Assembly: GCF_029504655.1 (NCBI RefSeq)
Contig: NZ_JAQFIL010000001.1
Coordinates: 315,001 to 379,000 of the forward strand
Direction: 5' to 3'
Source of the DNA: Catalinimonas alkaloidigena
GTDB taxonomy: Bacteria; Bacteroidota; Bacteroidia; Cytophagales; Cyclobacteriaceae
Length of the DNA stretch: 64,000 nt
The number at the start of each line of letters is the position of its first letter. The stretch's first letter is position 1. This document shows, one piece after another, positions 1-9,246 of this stretch. A program made the position numbers and the translations under genes. The notes beneath the pieces were generated by a model, which ran no database searches, was not told the DNA's origin, and saw only the letters and a program-made list of their open reading frames with translations.

Positions 1-1549
1 GTGCTGACAATACCATCAGGGGTATGATCATCAGTATCGGAGACTCCTTAAGTTGACTCTGTACTGCCTGTAGTCTTGCGTATTTTTTCGTTGCCCGAAA
101 CTCTCCCCAAAAGACGAGTAGCAGCTGTCGCCCCATATATAAGGCTGTGAGAAAAGTAGTGATAAAAGCCAGTGCCGGTACCAGATAATAAAAGCTGAGC
201 TGTGGTGGTGCAATGGCATCAGTCCAGGCAAGGGTGCTTGCCAGAATTGCGTCTTTGGATAAAAAGCCTGAGAACAATGGTACCCCTGCCAGTGATAAAG
301 CTGCAATCAGATAAGCCGAAAAAGTGTAAGGTATTCTTTTTCTAAGCCCCCCCATCATCCGCATATCCTGAGCGTCAAAGTGCACCCCCTCCGCATGATG
401 TTCCAATTGGTGCAGTGCATGAATGACTGAGCCTGCCGCCAGGAACAGGCAGGCCTTAAATGCTGCATGCGTGACGAGGTGAAAGAGTGCTGCATCATAT
501 GCGCCTATGCCCATCCCCATGATCATATAACCTAGCTGCGATACTGTAGAGAAAGCCAGCACCCTTTTAATATCATGCTGGGCAAGTGCCGCGATCGCGC
601 CCATAAAAGCTGTGATAGCTCCGGTAAAAGCGATAACTGTTAGTGCGTCGCCATCTAATAATACAAAGACTCTGGCTAATAGGTACACACCGGCAGCAAC
701 CATTGTAGCAGCATGGATAAGTGCTGAAGCAGGAGTAGGACCTTGCATGGCATCGGGTAGCCAGGTTTGCAGGGGAAACTGTGCCGATTTACCTACCGAG
801 CCGCAGAATAAACCAATACCGGCAAGGGTAAGCCAGTGGGCTGGGGCCGAGTTCTCAAAAATCTGCTCACCTATCCTGAAATAACTCAGCCAGTACCCGT
901 CTTTGGTAAGTACCGACTGCTGCATGAGCCGCTCCAGTACCTGCAAATCTAGTGTGCCAAACTGTGACCAGAGAATCATAATGCCTACCAGGAATCCGGC
1001 ATCACCTATGCGGTTCATGATAAAAGCTTTGCTCCCTGCCTGAAGGGCTGCTGGTTTTTCGTTCCAAAAGCTAATCAGCGCATATGAAGAAACCCCTACC
1101 AGTTCCCAAAAGACGAAGATCAGCAGCAGATTATCCATCAGCACTACGCCCAGCATAGCGAAGGTGAACAGGCCGAGGTAGGCAAAGTAGCGAGTGTAGT
1201 GTTTATCGCCCCGCATATACTCAATAGAGTAGAGGTTTACCAAAGCGGAAACCATCGTAACGACCAGCATCATGAGGGAGGCTACTTTATCTATCAGTAG
1301 CCCAATCGTAAAAGAGTATTGAAAACCGTCGGTAGTGAGCTGAAACCATACCGTACGGGCATGAATTGTTTCTCCGTTCCATACAGAAGTAAATACCAGG
1401 GCAGAGGCTACGGCTGCTCCCAGGTGAATACCGGTACTCAGCCAGGCCCAGGTTTCTCTTCCTCTTCCGAATGTGATCAGCAGCAAAAAGCTGAGAAAAG
1501 GAAGCATCATGACCAGCAGAGAAAGTAAGCTGCCGGTGTTGAGTGCCAA
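1..1549 (-). CDS. nuoL: NADH-quinone oxidoreductase subunit L, 5' part (3' end outside window)
   Basis: Antiporter-like membrane subunit of respiratory complex I, which couples quinone reduction to proton translocation. The minus-strand frame is open to the window edge and reads as very hydrophobic protein with NuoL hallmarks: a stretch reading FPLQTWLPDAMQGPTPASAL followed by IHAATMVAAGVYL, then HDIKRVLAFSTVSQLGYM, and SGFLSKDAIL further on. These are the conserved Lys and His residues of the proton channel. The start is uncertain: TTG at 1549 gives a full first membrane helix, ATG at 1510 would cut into it, and TTG at 1576 is also in frame. The gene upstream on this strand is an unrelated aminotransferase ending in a terminator, so nuoL appears to open its own transcript rather than follow nuoK. 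The family call is firm; Mrp- or DabB-type relatives are less likely because of the NuoL-type motifs. Confidence 0.9.
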   Translation of the reverse strand, partial: MALNTGSLLSLLVMMLPFLSFLLLITFGRGRETWAWLSTGIHLGAAVASALVFTSVWNGETIHARTVWFQLTTDGFQYSFTIGLLIDKVASLMMLVVTMVSALVNLYSIEYMRGDKHYTRYFAYLGLFTFAMLGVVLMDNLLLIFVFWELVGVSSYALISFWNEKPAALQAGSKAFIMNRIGDAGFLVGIMILWSQFGTLDLQVLERLMQQSVLTKDGYWLSYFRIGEQIFENSAPAHWLTLAGIGLFCGSVGKSAQFPLQTWLPDAMQGPTPASALIHAATMVAAGVYLLARVFVLLDGDALTVIAFTGAITAFMGAIAALAQHDIKRVLAFSTVSQLGYMIMGMGIGAYDAALFHLVTHAAFKACLFLAAGSVIHALHQLEHHAEGVHFDAQDMRMMGGLRKRIPYTFSAYLIAALSLAGVPLFSGFLSKDAILASTLAWTDAIAPPQLSFYYLVPALAFITTFLTALYMGRQLLLVFWGEFRATKKYARLQAVQSQLKESPILMIIPLMVLSA

Positions 1550-1620
1550 AGTTTTTGATAGTGATGCGTAATCCAAGTCGCTACAGGTTTGGCACAAAAG
1601 TAAAGGCTTAGCTGATAAAT

Positions 1621-1653
1621 AAAAAGCCCGCCTGACACCAAGCGAGCTTTTTT
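1621..1653 (-). terminator. Rho-independent terminator of the exported aminotransferase gene
   Basis: Read on the minus strand, an 11-bp stem (AAAAGCTCGC side against GCGGGCTTTT, one G-T pair) closes a 10-nt loop and runs into a T tract. It lies just downstream of the aminotransferase stop and before nuoL, separating the two transcripts. Confidence 0.7.
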
Positions 1654-1687
1654 ACACCAGTAAGTTAGACTGATATGAAGAAGGTTT

Positions 1688-2893
1688 TTAAGATATTTCG
1701 TTAAATGCTTCGGCAAAGTATTCCATGTCCTGCATGGTACCGATACTTACCCTGCACCATTCCTGATTACTGAAGCTCCAGCTTCTTACGCCTACACCTC
1801 TTTTCATCATCTCGCCACGGAAGCGGTCGCTATCCAGACGAACAGGGAAGAGTACGAAGTTAGTATCGGAAGGGATGTACTCATAGCCTGCGTCTTCCAG
1901 TGTTTTGTAGAGGAACTGCTTAGATTTTTCATTCATCTCCTTGGCGTACTTCTGATATTCAGCATCTTTGTAAGACTCAATAGCCGCTGCCATAGAAGTA
2001 GATGAAATATTTCCGTTGCCATTGCTGTACTTGGACATTTCTTTAATTACTTCAGGCTGAGCCAGGGTATAGCCGATTCTCAGGCCAGCGAAGGCGTGTA
2101 GTTTGGAGAAGGTACGGGTAACGATCACGTTGTAACCTTCAGCAACCAGGTCCGCCATAGAGTATTTGACCGGATCGGGAGTGTAGTCAATATATGCTTC
2201 GTCAATGAAGATAGGCTTCTTCTTAGAAACTTCTTTGCAGAAAGATCTCAGCTCTTCCGGATCTACAGTGGTACCGGTTGGGTTATTAGGATTACAGATA
2301 TACACCATGCTGTGCTCATCTGATACCGCATCGGCAAGCGCGTTTAGGTCATGCTTATAATCTTGAGTCAGGGGAACAGTATCCCACTCAGCACCTACGT
2401 TCTGGGCAGTACGGATAAGCGACATATACGTAGGGTCAGCGGAGAGTATACGGCCACCATTTTGTCCGTAAACTATGGAGGCTGCCAGCAAGAGTTCGGT
2501 AGAACCGGCACCCAGCATCAGTTGTGTGGGGCGAGAGCCTCCTCTACCTCTTTCATCCGTTTTGGAAAGCTTGAAGTCATCGGCTAATAGCTTAGCAAAC
2601 TCCGATTTCTTTTCAAAGCCATACCGAAAACTTGAGTCAATCTCAGAAACCAATGCTTCACGCGCTTTTTTACAGGGACCGAAAGGGTTCTCATTGGCCA
2701 GCAGGCGGGCTTTCATTTCCGGCCTAGCCATTACCATATTACCTACCTGCTCCTGAGGAAGCATATAGAGCTGTGCTGCGATTTCGTTAGCAGCCTGAGC
2801 CGTATTCCACTTCATGGAAGAGCCAAAAGTAAGCCCTCCGGCAAGCATAGCTCCGGATTTTAACCAGTTTCTTCTATTCATCTGTGTAGACAT
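1688..2893 (-). CDS. Tat-exported fold-type I PLP aminotransferase (HisC-like)
   Basis: Aspartate-aminotransferase-fold enzyme closest in look to histidinol-phosphate aminotransferases. Visible active-site elements are NPNNPTG at residues 201-207, the PLP-contacting Asp231 in DEAY, the Schiff-base Lys264 in TFSKLHAFAGLRIG, and a C-terminal substrate-binding Arg in WCRVSIGT. The N-terminus carries a twin-arginine signal (RRNWLKSG at 7-14, then a hydrophobic stretch ending near AQAA), so it is predicted to be folded with its cofactor in the cytoplasm and exported by Tat. That is unusual for a HisC-like enzyme and argues against a role in cytoplasmic histidine synthesis. It lies 172 bp downstream of a Tat-exported flavin amine oxidase in the same direction, which suggests both act on an amino compound in the periplasm. 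The substrate cannot be read from the sequence. Confidence 0.88.
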   Translation of the reverse strand: MSTQMNRRNWLKSGAMLAGGLTFGSSMKWNTAQAANEIAAQLYMLPQEQVGNMVMARPEMKARLLANENPFGPCKKAREALVSEIDSSFRYGFEKKSEFAKLLADDFKLSKTDERGRGGSRPTQLMLGAGSTELLLAASIVYGQNGGRILSADPTYMSLIRTAQNVGAEWDTVPLTQDYKHDLNALADAVSDEHSMVYICNPNNPTGTTVDPEELRSFCKEVSKKKPIFIDEAYIDYTPDPVKYSMADLVAEGYNVIVTRTFSKLHAFAGLRIGYTLAQPEVIKEMSKYSNGNGNISSTSMAAAIESYKDAEYQKYAKEMNEKSKQFLYKTLEDAGYEYIPSDTNFVLFPVRLDSDRFRGEMMKRGVGVRSWSFSNQEWCRVSIGTMQDMEYFAEAFNEIS

Positions 2894-3065
2894 TTTTAAT
2901 AGATTTTGACTTTAAAGATTACGTAAGTGATTGAACGATGCGCCGCTCGTAATTTTTTATGTAAATTTATGAAAAATAAAATTTAATAGTTTGAAAAATC
3001 TTATTAATTCAAAATAAAATTTTTAATCATAAATTATTTAAGATTAATTGTTCTGTGAGTATGCC

Positions 3066-4655
3066 TTACTCTTGAGATCTATACTGTGCCTGTCCTTCGG
3101 TCACTCTGGCATGAATACTAGACACGGTACGACGGGCTGATTCAAAAGCGCCGGCCATCCAGGCGGTATGGTAAGAAGTGTGTTCGCCTGCCAGATAAAT
3201 ATTGTCATCTGGCTTGATCAGGTCAGGATAGAAACGCTGTCGGGTAGCCTCATTGTATTCTGCCCAGCCGCCTTTGCTATAAGGTATTTTATGCCAGGCC
3301 AGAGAGAAAGAGTTTTCAAACTCGTCTTTGTACTGAGGGTGAAGTTTACTTCCTTCTTCCAGCGCCAGTTGCTCTCTCTCTTTCAGGGAAAGGTTTCCGG
3401 TATATTCAGCTTTCTCACTAAAGTTATAGAAACCCTTCAGTACGCCTTTTTTGCCCAGATAATCATAATTAGGGTACATGATTTGGGTGATGGTGGTGTT
3501 GGTACGGGATAACCCACCAAAAATATTTTCGTCTTCTTCCCAGAAGCGGCGCTTAAACTGTAGACCTATTTTACAGGCCTTTTTATAATCTATAAAGTCA
3601 CAGGCCCGCTGAACATTGGAGGAAAGGTCATTCTTTACATTAGCCAGGACAGGAAGAGGCAAGGTACAAATGCAGTAATCTCCTTTGATCTCCTGCGTTT
3701 TACCATTAGAGGTGTAAACGACCCTCACTCCTTTTTCTTCCTTACGAATCTCATTGACTACCGACTCGTACCGGATATTGTCTTTCACCTGCTCTGCCAG
3801 TGCATAAGGTAAGCGATCCATACCTCCCACCGGCTCAAAAAGCGTCATTTGCAGGTCATGGGTGTAGACAGGCAGGTTAGACATGGCCGGGTCAATGAAG
3901 CCTGAATTGATCAGGTCCATCAGCTCATAAGCATCGGCGGGAATTCCCGGCTGGTTACCTGCTCCGGGAGGCGTTTTATAGCCTCTTCTGGAATCACCGG
4001 TATATAGCATGTCGGGATTCAGACCACCCTCCACTCGCAAAAACTCAATAAGCTTTTCCTTATCTTCATTGGTCATAGGTAAATCAAGCGCCTCCTGATC
4101 AATAGCTTTGTTGAGAAGCTCGCAGATATAACCCTGCATATCATACTTGACCTCTCTGATGCGGACAGGCTTATTAGAAAGCGATCCGCTACCCTCACTG
4201 TAGAGAAAAGCATTTTCATTAATATTATTAAAAATCTGGAGAGGAATGCCCATTTCACGACAGTAGTGCATAGTAATTTCATGGTGGTGAGGGATACGGG
4301 CTGCTCCGGCATTGAGGTAGTGGCCTTTATCAAACTTACAGCTTTGAGGTGATCCATCTTCTTCAGTTTCCTGAGTTCCGCCTCTTACAGTCCACACCCT
4401 GCCTCCGGGACGGTTACGAGCTTCCAGGATGGTGCAGTCATAACCCAGCTTATTCATTTCATAAGCGGAGGTCATACCGGACAGGCCGGCACCTAAGATG
4501 ATGACTTTAGTACCGTTAACCTTACCTTGTAGCTTGAAGGGGTGGTTAGGGGCTTTCTGGATCATACCCATGGCTACCATCGCTGGATAGCTGGCCCCGG
4601 CCAACACAGACACACGATTCAGGAATGCACGCCGGGAAATGGTGGATTTGCTCAT
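3066..4655 (-). CDS. Tat-exported flavin-dependent amine oxidase
   Basis: FAD-dependent amine or L-amino-acid oxidase, predicted to oxidise an amine to the imine or keto acid with release of ammonia and peroxide. The Rossmann FAD motif is GAGLSG at residues 55-60, followed by ILEARNRPGGRVW (77-89), the second FAD signature of this family. The C-terminal FAD motif IYLAGEHTS followed by MAGAFESARR is present. The N-terminus has a twin-arginine motif (ISRRAFLNR, 6-14) and a hydrophobic region to about residue 31, so periplasmic location by Tat is predicted. At 529 residues it has the normal length for this family. The gene is transcribed away from asnB and towards the Tat-exported aminotransferase. 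Which amine it uses is unknown; related proteins include tryptophan and lysine oxidases. Confidence 0.9.
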   Translation of the reverse strand: MSKSTISRRAFLNRVSVLAGASYPAMVAMGMIQKAPNHPFKLQGKVNGTKVIILGAGLSGMTSAYEMNKLGYDCTILEARNRPGGRVWTVRGGTQETEEDGSPQSCKFDKGHYLNAGAARIPHHHEITMHYCREMGIPLQIFNNINENAFLYSEGSGSLSNKPVRIREVKYDMQGYICELLNKAIDQEALDLPMTNEDKEKLIEFLRVEGGLNPDMLYTGDSRRGYKTPPGAGNQPGIPADAYELMDLINSGFIDPAMSNLPVYTHDLQMTLFEPVGGMDRLPYALAEQVKDNIRYESVVNEIRKEEKGVRVVYTSNGKTQEIKGDYCICTLPLPVLANVKNDLSSNVQRACDFIDYKKACKIGLQFKRRFWEEDENIFGGLSRTNTTITQIMYPNYDYLGKKGVLKGFYNFSEKAEYTGNLSLKEREQLALEEGSKLHPQYKDEFENSFSLAWHKIPYSKGGWAEYNEATRQRFYPDLIKPDDNIYLAGEHTSYHTAWMAGAFESARRTVSSIHARVTEGQAQYRSQE

Positions 4656-4949
4656 AGTATTTTGTTAGGACTGTAGCGAGATATTATAAAGCACGAAAAT
4701 GCTTTTTATATAAATGGAATATTATAATATAAAGTACTGATATTATAGAAAATATTGGTAAAAGTAATTGATATTATATAAAATATCAAAATATAATTTT
4801 GAATTGGATAAATGGTAAAATCTATTTTTTTGCGTTTTGCTATTTTAACAAAATCGCTAAGAAATCTCCTTTTTTTGTGTATTTGTCAATTCATTTGTCT
4901 CTAATTGCATCTGATTTAAATCAGCATTCATCAATTTTAGCGAATTAGC
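4656..4949. promoter_or_regulatory. AT-rich divergent promoter region between amine oxidase and asnB
   Basis: Very AT-rich, gene-free spacer between two divergently transcribed genes, so it must hold both promoters. On the plus strand a TTTG near 4894 lies about 20 bases upstream of TAAATCAG (4917-4924), a partial match to the Bacteroidota TTTG/TAnnTTTG promoter pattern. I cannot assign a start site with confidence. Confidence 0.4.
4911..4924. promoter_or_regulatory. Perfect 14-bp palindrome upstream of asnB, possible operator
   Basis: CTGATTTAAATCAG is its own reverse complement and ends 25 bases before the asnB ATG, overlapping the place where a -7 element would lie. Position and symmetry fit a dimeric repressor site, but a chance palindrome in AT-rich DNA is possible. 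Confidence 0.35.
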
Positions 4950-6833
4950 ATGTGTGGAATCCACCTGATTTTTGATAAAAAGCTTCAGTTAGCAGCAGCA
5001 AAACCTACTCCTCTAATCCAAATGTTAAATGTATCTGCCTACCGAGGTCCTGATGCTCAGGGAACGCAGAGTCTGCCAATGCGGGGAGGGAATTTGCATC
5101 TAGGAAGTAATCGCCTCAAAATCATTGATCCCAGGGACAGTGCTAACCAACCCATGGTTTCGGCTGATGGTAGGTATTGGCTTTGCTTCAACGGTACAGT
5201 CTACAATTACTATGAACTTAGAAATGAACTGCTCGGTCAAGGTGTACAATTCTCTACTCAATCCGATACCGAGGTATTATTGTACCTACTGATCTCCGAA
5301 GGGAGAGCAGCATTAGATAAGCTGAATGGCATGTTCGCGCTATTTTTCTATGATAGCCAGAAGCAAAAGCTGTTGCTCGCTCGTGACCGTTTCGGCATGA
5401 AGCCTCTCTTTTACACGAATGATCAGGGGTATTTCATCTGCTCTTCTGAAGCAAAATGCATTACCAGCAGCGGGCTGCTAGAAAAAAAGCTGTACGCCCC
5501 GGCAGTGCAGGACTATATGTGCTTTCGCTACGTTAACCCTCCTTATACTTTTTTTGAAAAAGTGTACCAGCTACCGGCAGGAAGTTACATGGAAATCAAT
5601 GGTGAAAAAGTGCCTGAAATCTGTTCTTATGCTGGTCAAATTACTCGGAAAAGTGAAATTTCAGAAGCTGAGGTGATGGAGAATACAGAAGAGTTGCTCC
5701 AGGATGCAGTGCTGAACCATTTGGTTGGTGATGTACCTTCAGGACTGTTGCTTAGCGGAGGTGTAGATTCTACATTATTGTTGAGCCTGATCAAAGAACA
5801 GGGGGCACATCCGGTGCCTACCTTTTCTATCATTAATAGCGAAAAAGAAGCGGCTTTTGGTACCCGAGACTATTATTATGCCCGCAAGGCAGCGGAATTG
5901 TACGGGAGTCGTCACTATGAGCTGACTTTGGAAAGCCAGATGCTGAGGAAGCATCATCAGGATTTTCTGACACACATAGATCAGCCGGTGGGGGATAGTG
6001 CAGCATTTATGACCTTTATGATTTCCGCAGAGGTTAAAAAACTGGCAGGCGTAGCTTTGAGCGGCGCCGGAGCCGATGAGCTTTTCGCAGGCTACAATCG
6101 TCATCAGGCTTATCGTCAGTATTTGAGATATTATGATATAGTGGTGAAGTTTAGTGGCTTTGTAAAAAATGGTACAAACTGCTTACCAACTGGCTTTGCT
6201 CACCCCCTTCGTAAGCAATTTCGGCTACTCAAAAAGCTGGGACAGAGTATGGAGAAAGACCCAGCCCTGACTTTCATTAATTTTACTGCACAGACTTCAG
6301 GCTTGCAAAACTCACAACAGCTATCTTCCCTGAAGAATTCTGAGGCCGGTGGTCACACTGATTTTGAAGAAAGGTGGCTTAGAGCAGCACTTGAGCACGA
6401 TCTCAGCAACTACCTGCCGGCTGACGTGCTGGCGCTATCAGATAATATGAGCATGGCTCATAGCCTGGAAATGCGTATGCCTTATCTGGATTTGCCTCTG
6501 ACAAACTATGTGCGCTCCCTACCAGCAGGCTTCCGGATGAAGCATGGAAAAAAATGGATACTCAAGAGGTTACTGGAGAAAAGAGGAGGAAAGGTATTCA
6601 GTACAAGATCCAAAGAGGGCTTCGGGCTTCCCTTCGGGCAATGGCTACACCATGATGAAACTGAGTACATTCGTCATAGCCTTCAACGCAGGGAGCAGTT
6701 GATATATGAACATATCTCCTACGAACAGGTTCAGTATATGCTTCAGGCACATTTACAGAAGAAAAAAGACTATAATCAGGGGCTATGGGCAGTATGGATG
6801 CTAGCCTCCTGGCTGGAAATTCACTTTCCCTGA
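4950..6833 (+). CDS. asnB: Asparagine synthetase, glutamine-hydrolysing
   Basis: Makes asparagine from aspartate, ATP and glutamine-derived ammonia. The protein begins MCGIHLIFD, leaving Cys2 as the N-terminal nucleophile of a class II glutamine amidotransferase domain (about 1-210; RDRFGMKPLFY is the conserved exit motif). The synthetase domain holds the ATP-pyrophosphatase loop SGGVDS at 269-274 and later the DELFAGYNRH and MPYLDLPL motifs. The length of 627 residues fits the long AsnB forms often found in polysaccharide or peptide clusters. A glycosyltransferase follows 163 bp downstream in the same direction, so a role in amidating a glycan precursor is possible, but a housekeeping role is equally likely. 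The start is fixed by the Cys2 requirement. Confidence 0.93.
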   Translation: MCGIHLIFDKKLQLAAAKPTPLIQMLNVSAYRGPDAQGTQSLPMRGGNLHLGSNRLKIIDPRDSANQPMVSADGRYWLCFNGTVYNYYELRNELLGQGVQFSTQSDTEVLLYLLISEGRAALDKLNGMFALFFYDSQKQKLLLARDRFGMKPLFYTNDQGYFICSSEAKCITSSGLLEKKLYAPAVQDYMCFRYVNPPYTFFEKVYQLPAGSYMEINGEKVPEICSYAGQITRKSEISEAEVMENTEELLQDAVLNHLVGDVPSGLLLSGGVDSTLLLSLIKEQGAHPVPTFSIINSEKEAAFGTRDYYYARKAAELYGSRHYELTLESQMLRKHHQDFLTHIDQPVGDSAAFMTFMISAEVKKLAGVALSGAGADELFAGYNRHQAYRQYLRYYDIVVKFSGFVKNGTNCLPTGFAHPLRKQFRLLKKLGQSMEKDPALTFINFTAQTSGLQNSQQLSSLKNSEAGGHTDFEERWLRAALEHDLSNYLPADVLALSDNMSMAHSLEMRMPYLDLPLTNYVRSLPAGFRMKHGKKWILKRLLEKRGGKVFSTRSKEGFGLPFGQWLHHDETEYIRHSLQRREQLIYEHISYEQVQYMLQAHLQKKKDYNQGLWAVWMLASWLEIHFP

Positions 6834-6996
6834 GAACCCTTCGGACAGGTTTGCGCAGTCAATTGAAACTTCTGGGAAAAAAATTGGGATTGGTAAATAA
6901 TTAAGATACAGAGTCTCGACTTTATGTAATATTCACTGTAATTTGCGAATACGTCTTTCTAATTTTTAGCAGGTATAGGCCCTGCTGATCGCTGAT

Positions 6997-8217
6997 ATGC
7001 ATATACTTTATATTCACCAGTATTTTAGAACTCCTGAAGAGGGGGGAGCCATTCGTTCTTACTACCTGGCTAAGGGCATGGTTGATGCGGGGCATCATGT
7101 GGATTTGGTGACGGCCTACAAGGGTGACCGTTATAAGAAAGAGTTTATTGATGGCATTCATGTCCACTATTTGCCAGTTTCCTATGACCAGAATTTTACT
7201 TTTTTTCAGCGTATCAAAGCCTTTTTGAGCTTTGTCGTGCTGGCTTGCATCAAAATCTCAGCGTTTGAGAAAATAGATGTTTGCTATGTATCGTCCACTC
7301 CTCTTACCACCGGACTCATAGCGCTCTTTCTTAAGTGGAAGTTCAGGATTCCCTATTATTTTGAAGTTCGTGACCTTTGGCCGGAGGCTCCCATTCAGAT
7401 GAAGGTAGTGCGTAAAAGCTGGCTAAAATATCAATTATATAGCCTTGAAAAGAAAATTTATCATAATGCCGAGGCTATTATTGCGCTGTCTGCAGACAGC
7501 CAGCGTCACATTTCTACACTGGTGCCTCATAAGGAGGTAGCCTTAGTTCCTAATATTGCGGATTGTAAGTTTTTCAGAAAGGCCGAAAAAAATACTTATC
7601 ACGAAGCACAATTTGATGTAAAGGGCAAGTTTGTCGTCTCTTACTTCGGCGCAGTGGGAGAAGTCAATCAGTTAGAATATCTGCTTGAGGCAGCGGAAGC
7701 CTGTAAAAAGCAAATGCTGCTGGATGTAGTGTTTCTCATTGCGGGTGTAGGCAACCGGTTAGAAACTATACGGCAAAAGGCTGCTACACGAAACCTGGAC
7801 AATGTCCGCTTCGTCCCTTACCATAACAAATATGGCCTTTTATCACTCCTCAATATTACCGATGCGGCTTACATCAGCTTTGCCGACGTCCCCGTTTTAA
7901 AATGTTGTAGCCCCAATAAGCTTTTTGATGCGTTAGCTGCCGGTAAGCTTTGTGTCACCAATATCTCGGGTTGGATGAAAGAGCTGCTGGAAGGAAACCA
8001 ATGTGGCTTTTATGCCAATCCTCACTATCCTGATGAATTTGTCAAAAAAATTGCTCCTTTTGTCAACGACCGCAGCCTGCTGGACAATTACCAGAGCAAT
8101 GCCCGAAATCTGGCCGAGCAGGAGTTTGACCGCCAGTTGCTGGTTGACAGGTTATTGGTTCAGATAGAAAAAGAACAGGCTGAAAAAGTTGCTAAGGCTT
8201 ATACCTTGCCTGTGTAA
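6997..8217 (+). CDS. Glycosyltransferase family 4, WbuB-like
   Basis: GT-B fold retaining glycosyltransferase, probably transferring an amino sugar or similar residue to a lipid-linked glycan at the cytoplasmic membrane. The N-terminal half starts MHILYIHQYFRTPEEGG, typical of WbuB (fucosaminyltransferase)-like proteins; the acceptor domain has FEVRDLWPEAPI, a signature of that subgroup. The nucleotide-sugar domain follows (VVSYFGAVGEVNQ near residue 215, then CSPNKLFDALAAGK near 305). Length of 406 residues is normal. Its 3' end overlaps the convergent gldB gene by 26 bp. The donor and acceptor sugars cannot be read from the sequence. Confidence 0.88.
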   Translation: MHILYIHQYFRTPEEGGAIRSYYLAKGMVDAGHHVDLVTAYKGDRYKKEFIDGIHVHYLPVSYDQNFTFFQRIKAFLSFVVLACIKISAFEKIDVCYVSSTPLTTGLIALFLKWKFRIPYYFEVRDLWPEAPIQMKVVRKSWLKYQLYSLEKKIYHNAEAIIALSADSQRHISTLVPHKEVALVPNIADCKFFRKAEKNTYHEAQFDVKGKFVVSYFGAVGEVNQLEYLLEAAEACKKQMLLDVVFLIAGVGNRLETIRQKAATRNLDNVRFVPYHNKYGLLSLLNITDAAYISFADVPVLKCCSPNKLFDALAAGKLCVTNISGWMKELLEGNQCGFYANPHYPDEFVKKIAPFVNDRSLLDNYQSNARNLAEQEFDRQLLVDRLLVQIEKEQAEKVAKAYTLPV

Positions 8218-9184
8218 ATATCTCCTGAGCATCAGCATTGCTCATGACTGCCTGTACAGAAGTATCTGTTTTATCGACATACGTTTGGACGATCTGCCAT
8301 CCCAGCCATCGCCCAATCCTACCCGGTATTTTAGCGTTAATCTCAGCTACGTTTGGCCTTTCACCTACATAGCGAGGTTTGATGATGTGGCTGGTTTCGT
8401 ACAGCAGTTCACGGTTGATGAAGTGCGACCATATCAGCTGATCGTTTTCTTCGGCAATCGCTAAATCCTGATCCGTATATCCGGTAAGTACAGTGTCAGG
8501 CAGGCAGGGCATCATTTTTTGGGTGAAATAATAACTTTTTCCATAATACACCATTTCTGCCAGCAGTGTATTGTCTTCCATATCGGTTTGGTTCCACTTA
8601 TTAGAAAGCAACATCACACAATTGGGTACGATATACTCCGGACGGTAGCGGTTAATGATATAATCATAAACTCGCGGACGAAAACGGGCATCTTCGCCCA
8701 AAAAGTGCTCAATACTGATCACAATCAGTTCATCACTCACAAATAAATCTGCTCCTACGGTGGCTAGGGCTGTAAAGGTCGCATATACTTTGGGGGGTGT
8801 GAAGGCGGGATAATAATGTTTAATATGTCGGAAGGCGTCTTCAAACTGGCTTTCCAGCATCTCAAGGTCAGGGAAAGCTGTTTGTGTTTGCTGATAAAGT
8901 GTATCTACGTGGGGATCATGAATAATCCTGTCCAACTCATTTACCAGAATGGAATCATGGGGGAATTGGTCAGCTTTCAGGAAATGTTCTGTCATAAGCG
9001 GATATCTGTCCAGAAAACCGGAAATTTCTTCCCTATTGTCCAAATCAAACATTTCCTGATCCAACCTTTGTATATTAACTTCCATGGGAATGCCCGAAAT
9101 ATTCGGTCCTTCATCGCAGGAATCACTACTACATGAAAACAATAGTGTACAAAAAAGATATATAATTATATATATGTACTTCAT
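8192..9184 (-). CDS. gldB: Gliding motility lipoprotein GldB
   Basis: Lipoprotein required for gliding and for the type IX secretion and motility machinery in Flavobacterium; its biochemical role is not known. The start at 9184 gives a signal with lipobox LLFSC (Cys18); an upstream TTG at 9208 would only add eight charged residues. Family-typical stretches are GADLFVSDELIVISIEHFLGED and, near the C-terminus, PGRIGRWLGWQIV. At 330 residues it has the normal length. It is transcribed towards the glycosyltransferase, overlapping it by 26 bp at the 3' ends, and diverges from the beta-barrel gene at 9247. Its presence supports a gliding Bacteroidota host. Confidence 0.9.
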   Translation of the reverse strand: MKYIYIIIYLFCTLLFSCSSDSCDEGPNISGIPMEVNIQRLDQEMFDLDNREEISGFLDRYPLMTEHFLKADQFPHDSILVNELDRIIHDPHVDTLYQQTQTAFPDLEMLESQFEDAFRHIKHYYPAFTPPKVYATFTALATVGADLFVSDELIVISIEHFLGEDARFRPRVYDYIINRYRPEYIVPNCVMLLSNKWNQTDMEDNTLLAEMVYYGKSYYFTQKMMPCLPDTVLTGYTDQDLAIAEENDQLIWSHFINRELLYETSHIIKPRYVGERPNVAEINAKIPGRIGRWLGWQIVQTYVDKTDTSVQAVMSNADAQEIFTQARYKP

Positions 9185-9246
9185 TAATCTAAATTTTGAC
9201 CTTAGCAAATCAGCTTAATAACGACAAAAGCAAAACTATCATTTTT

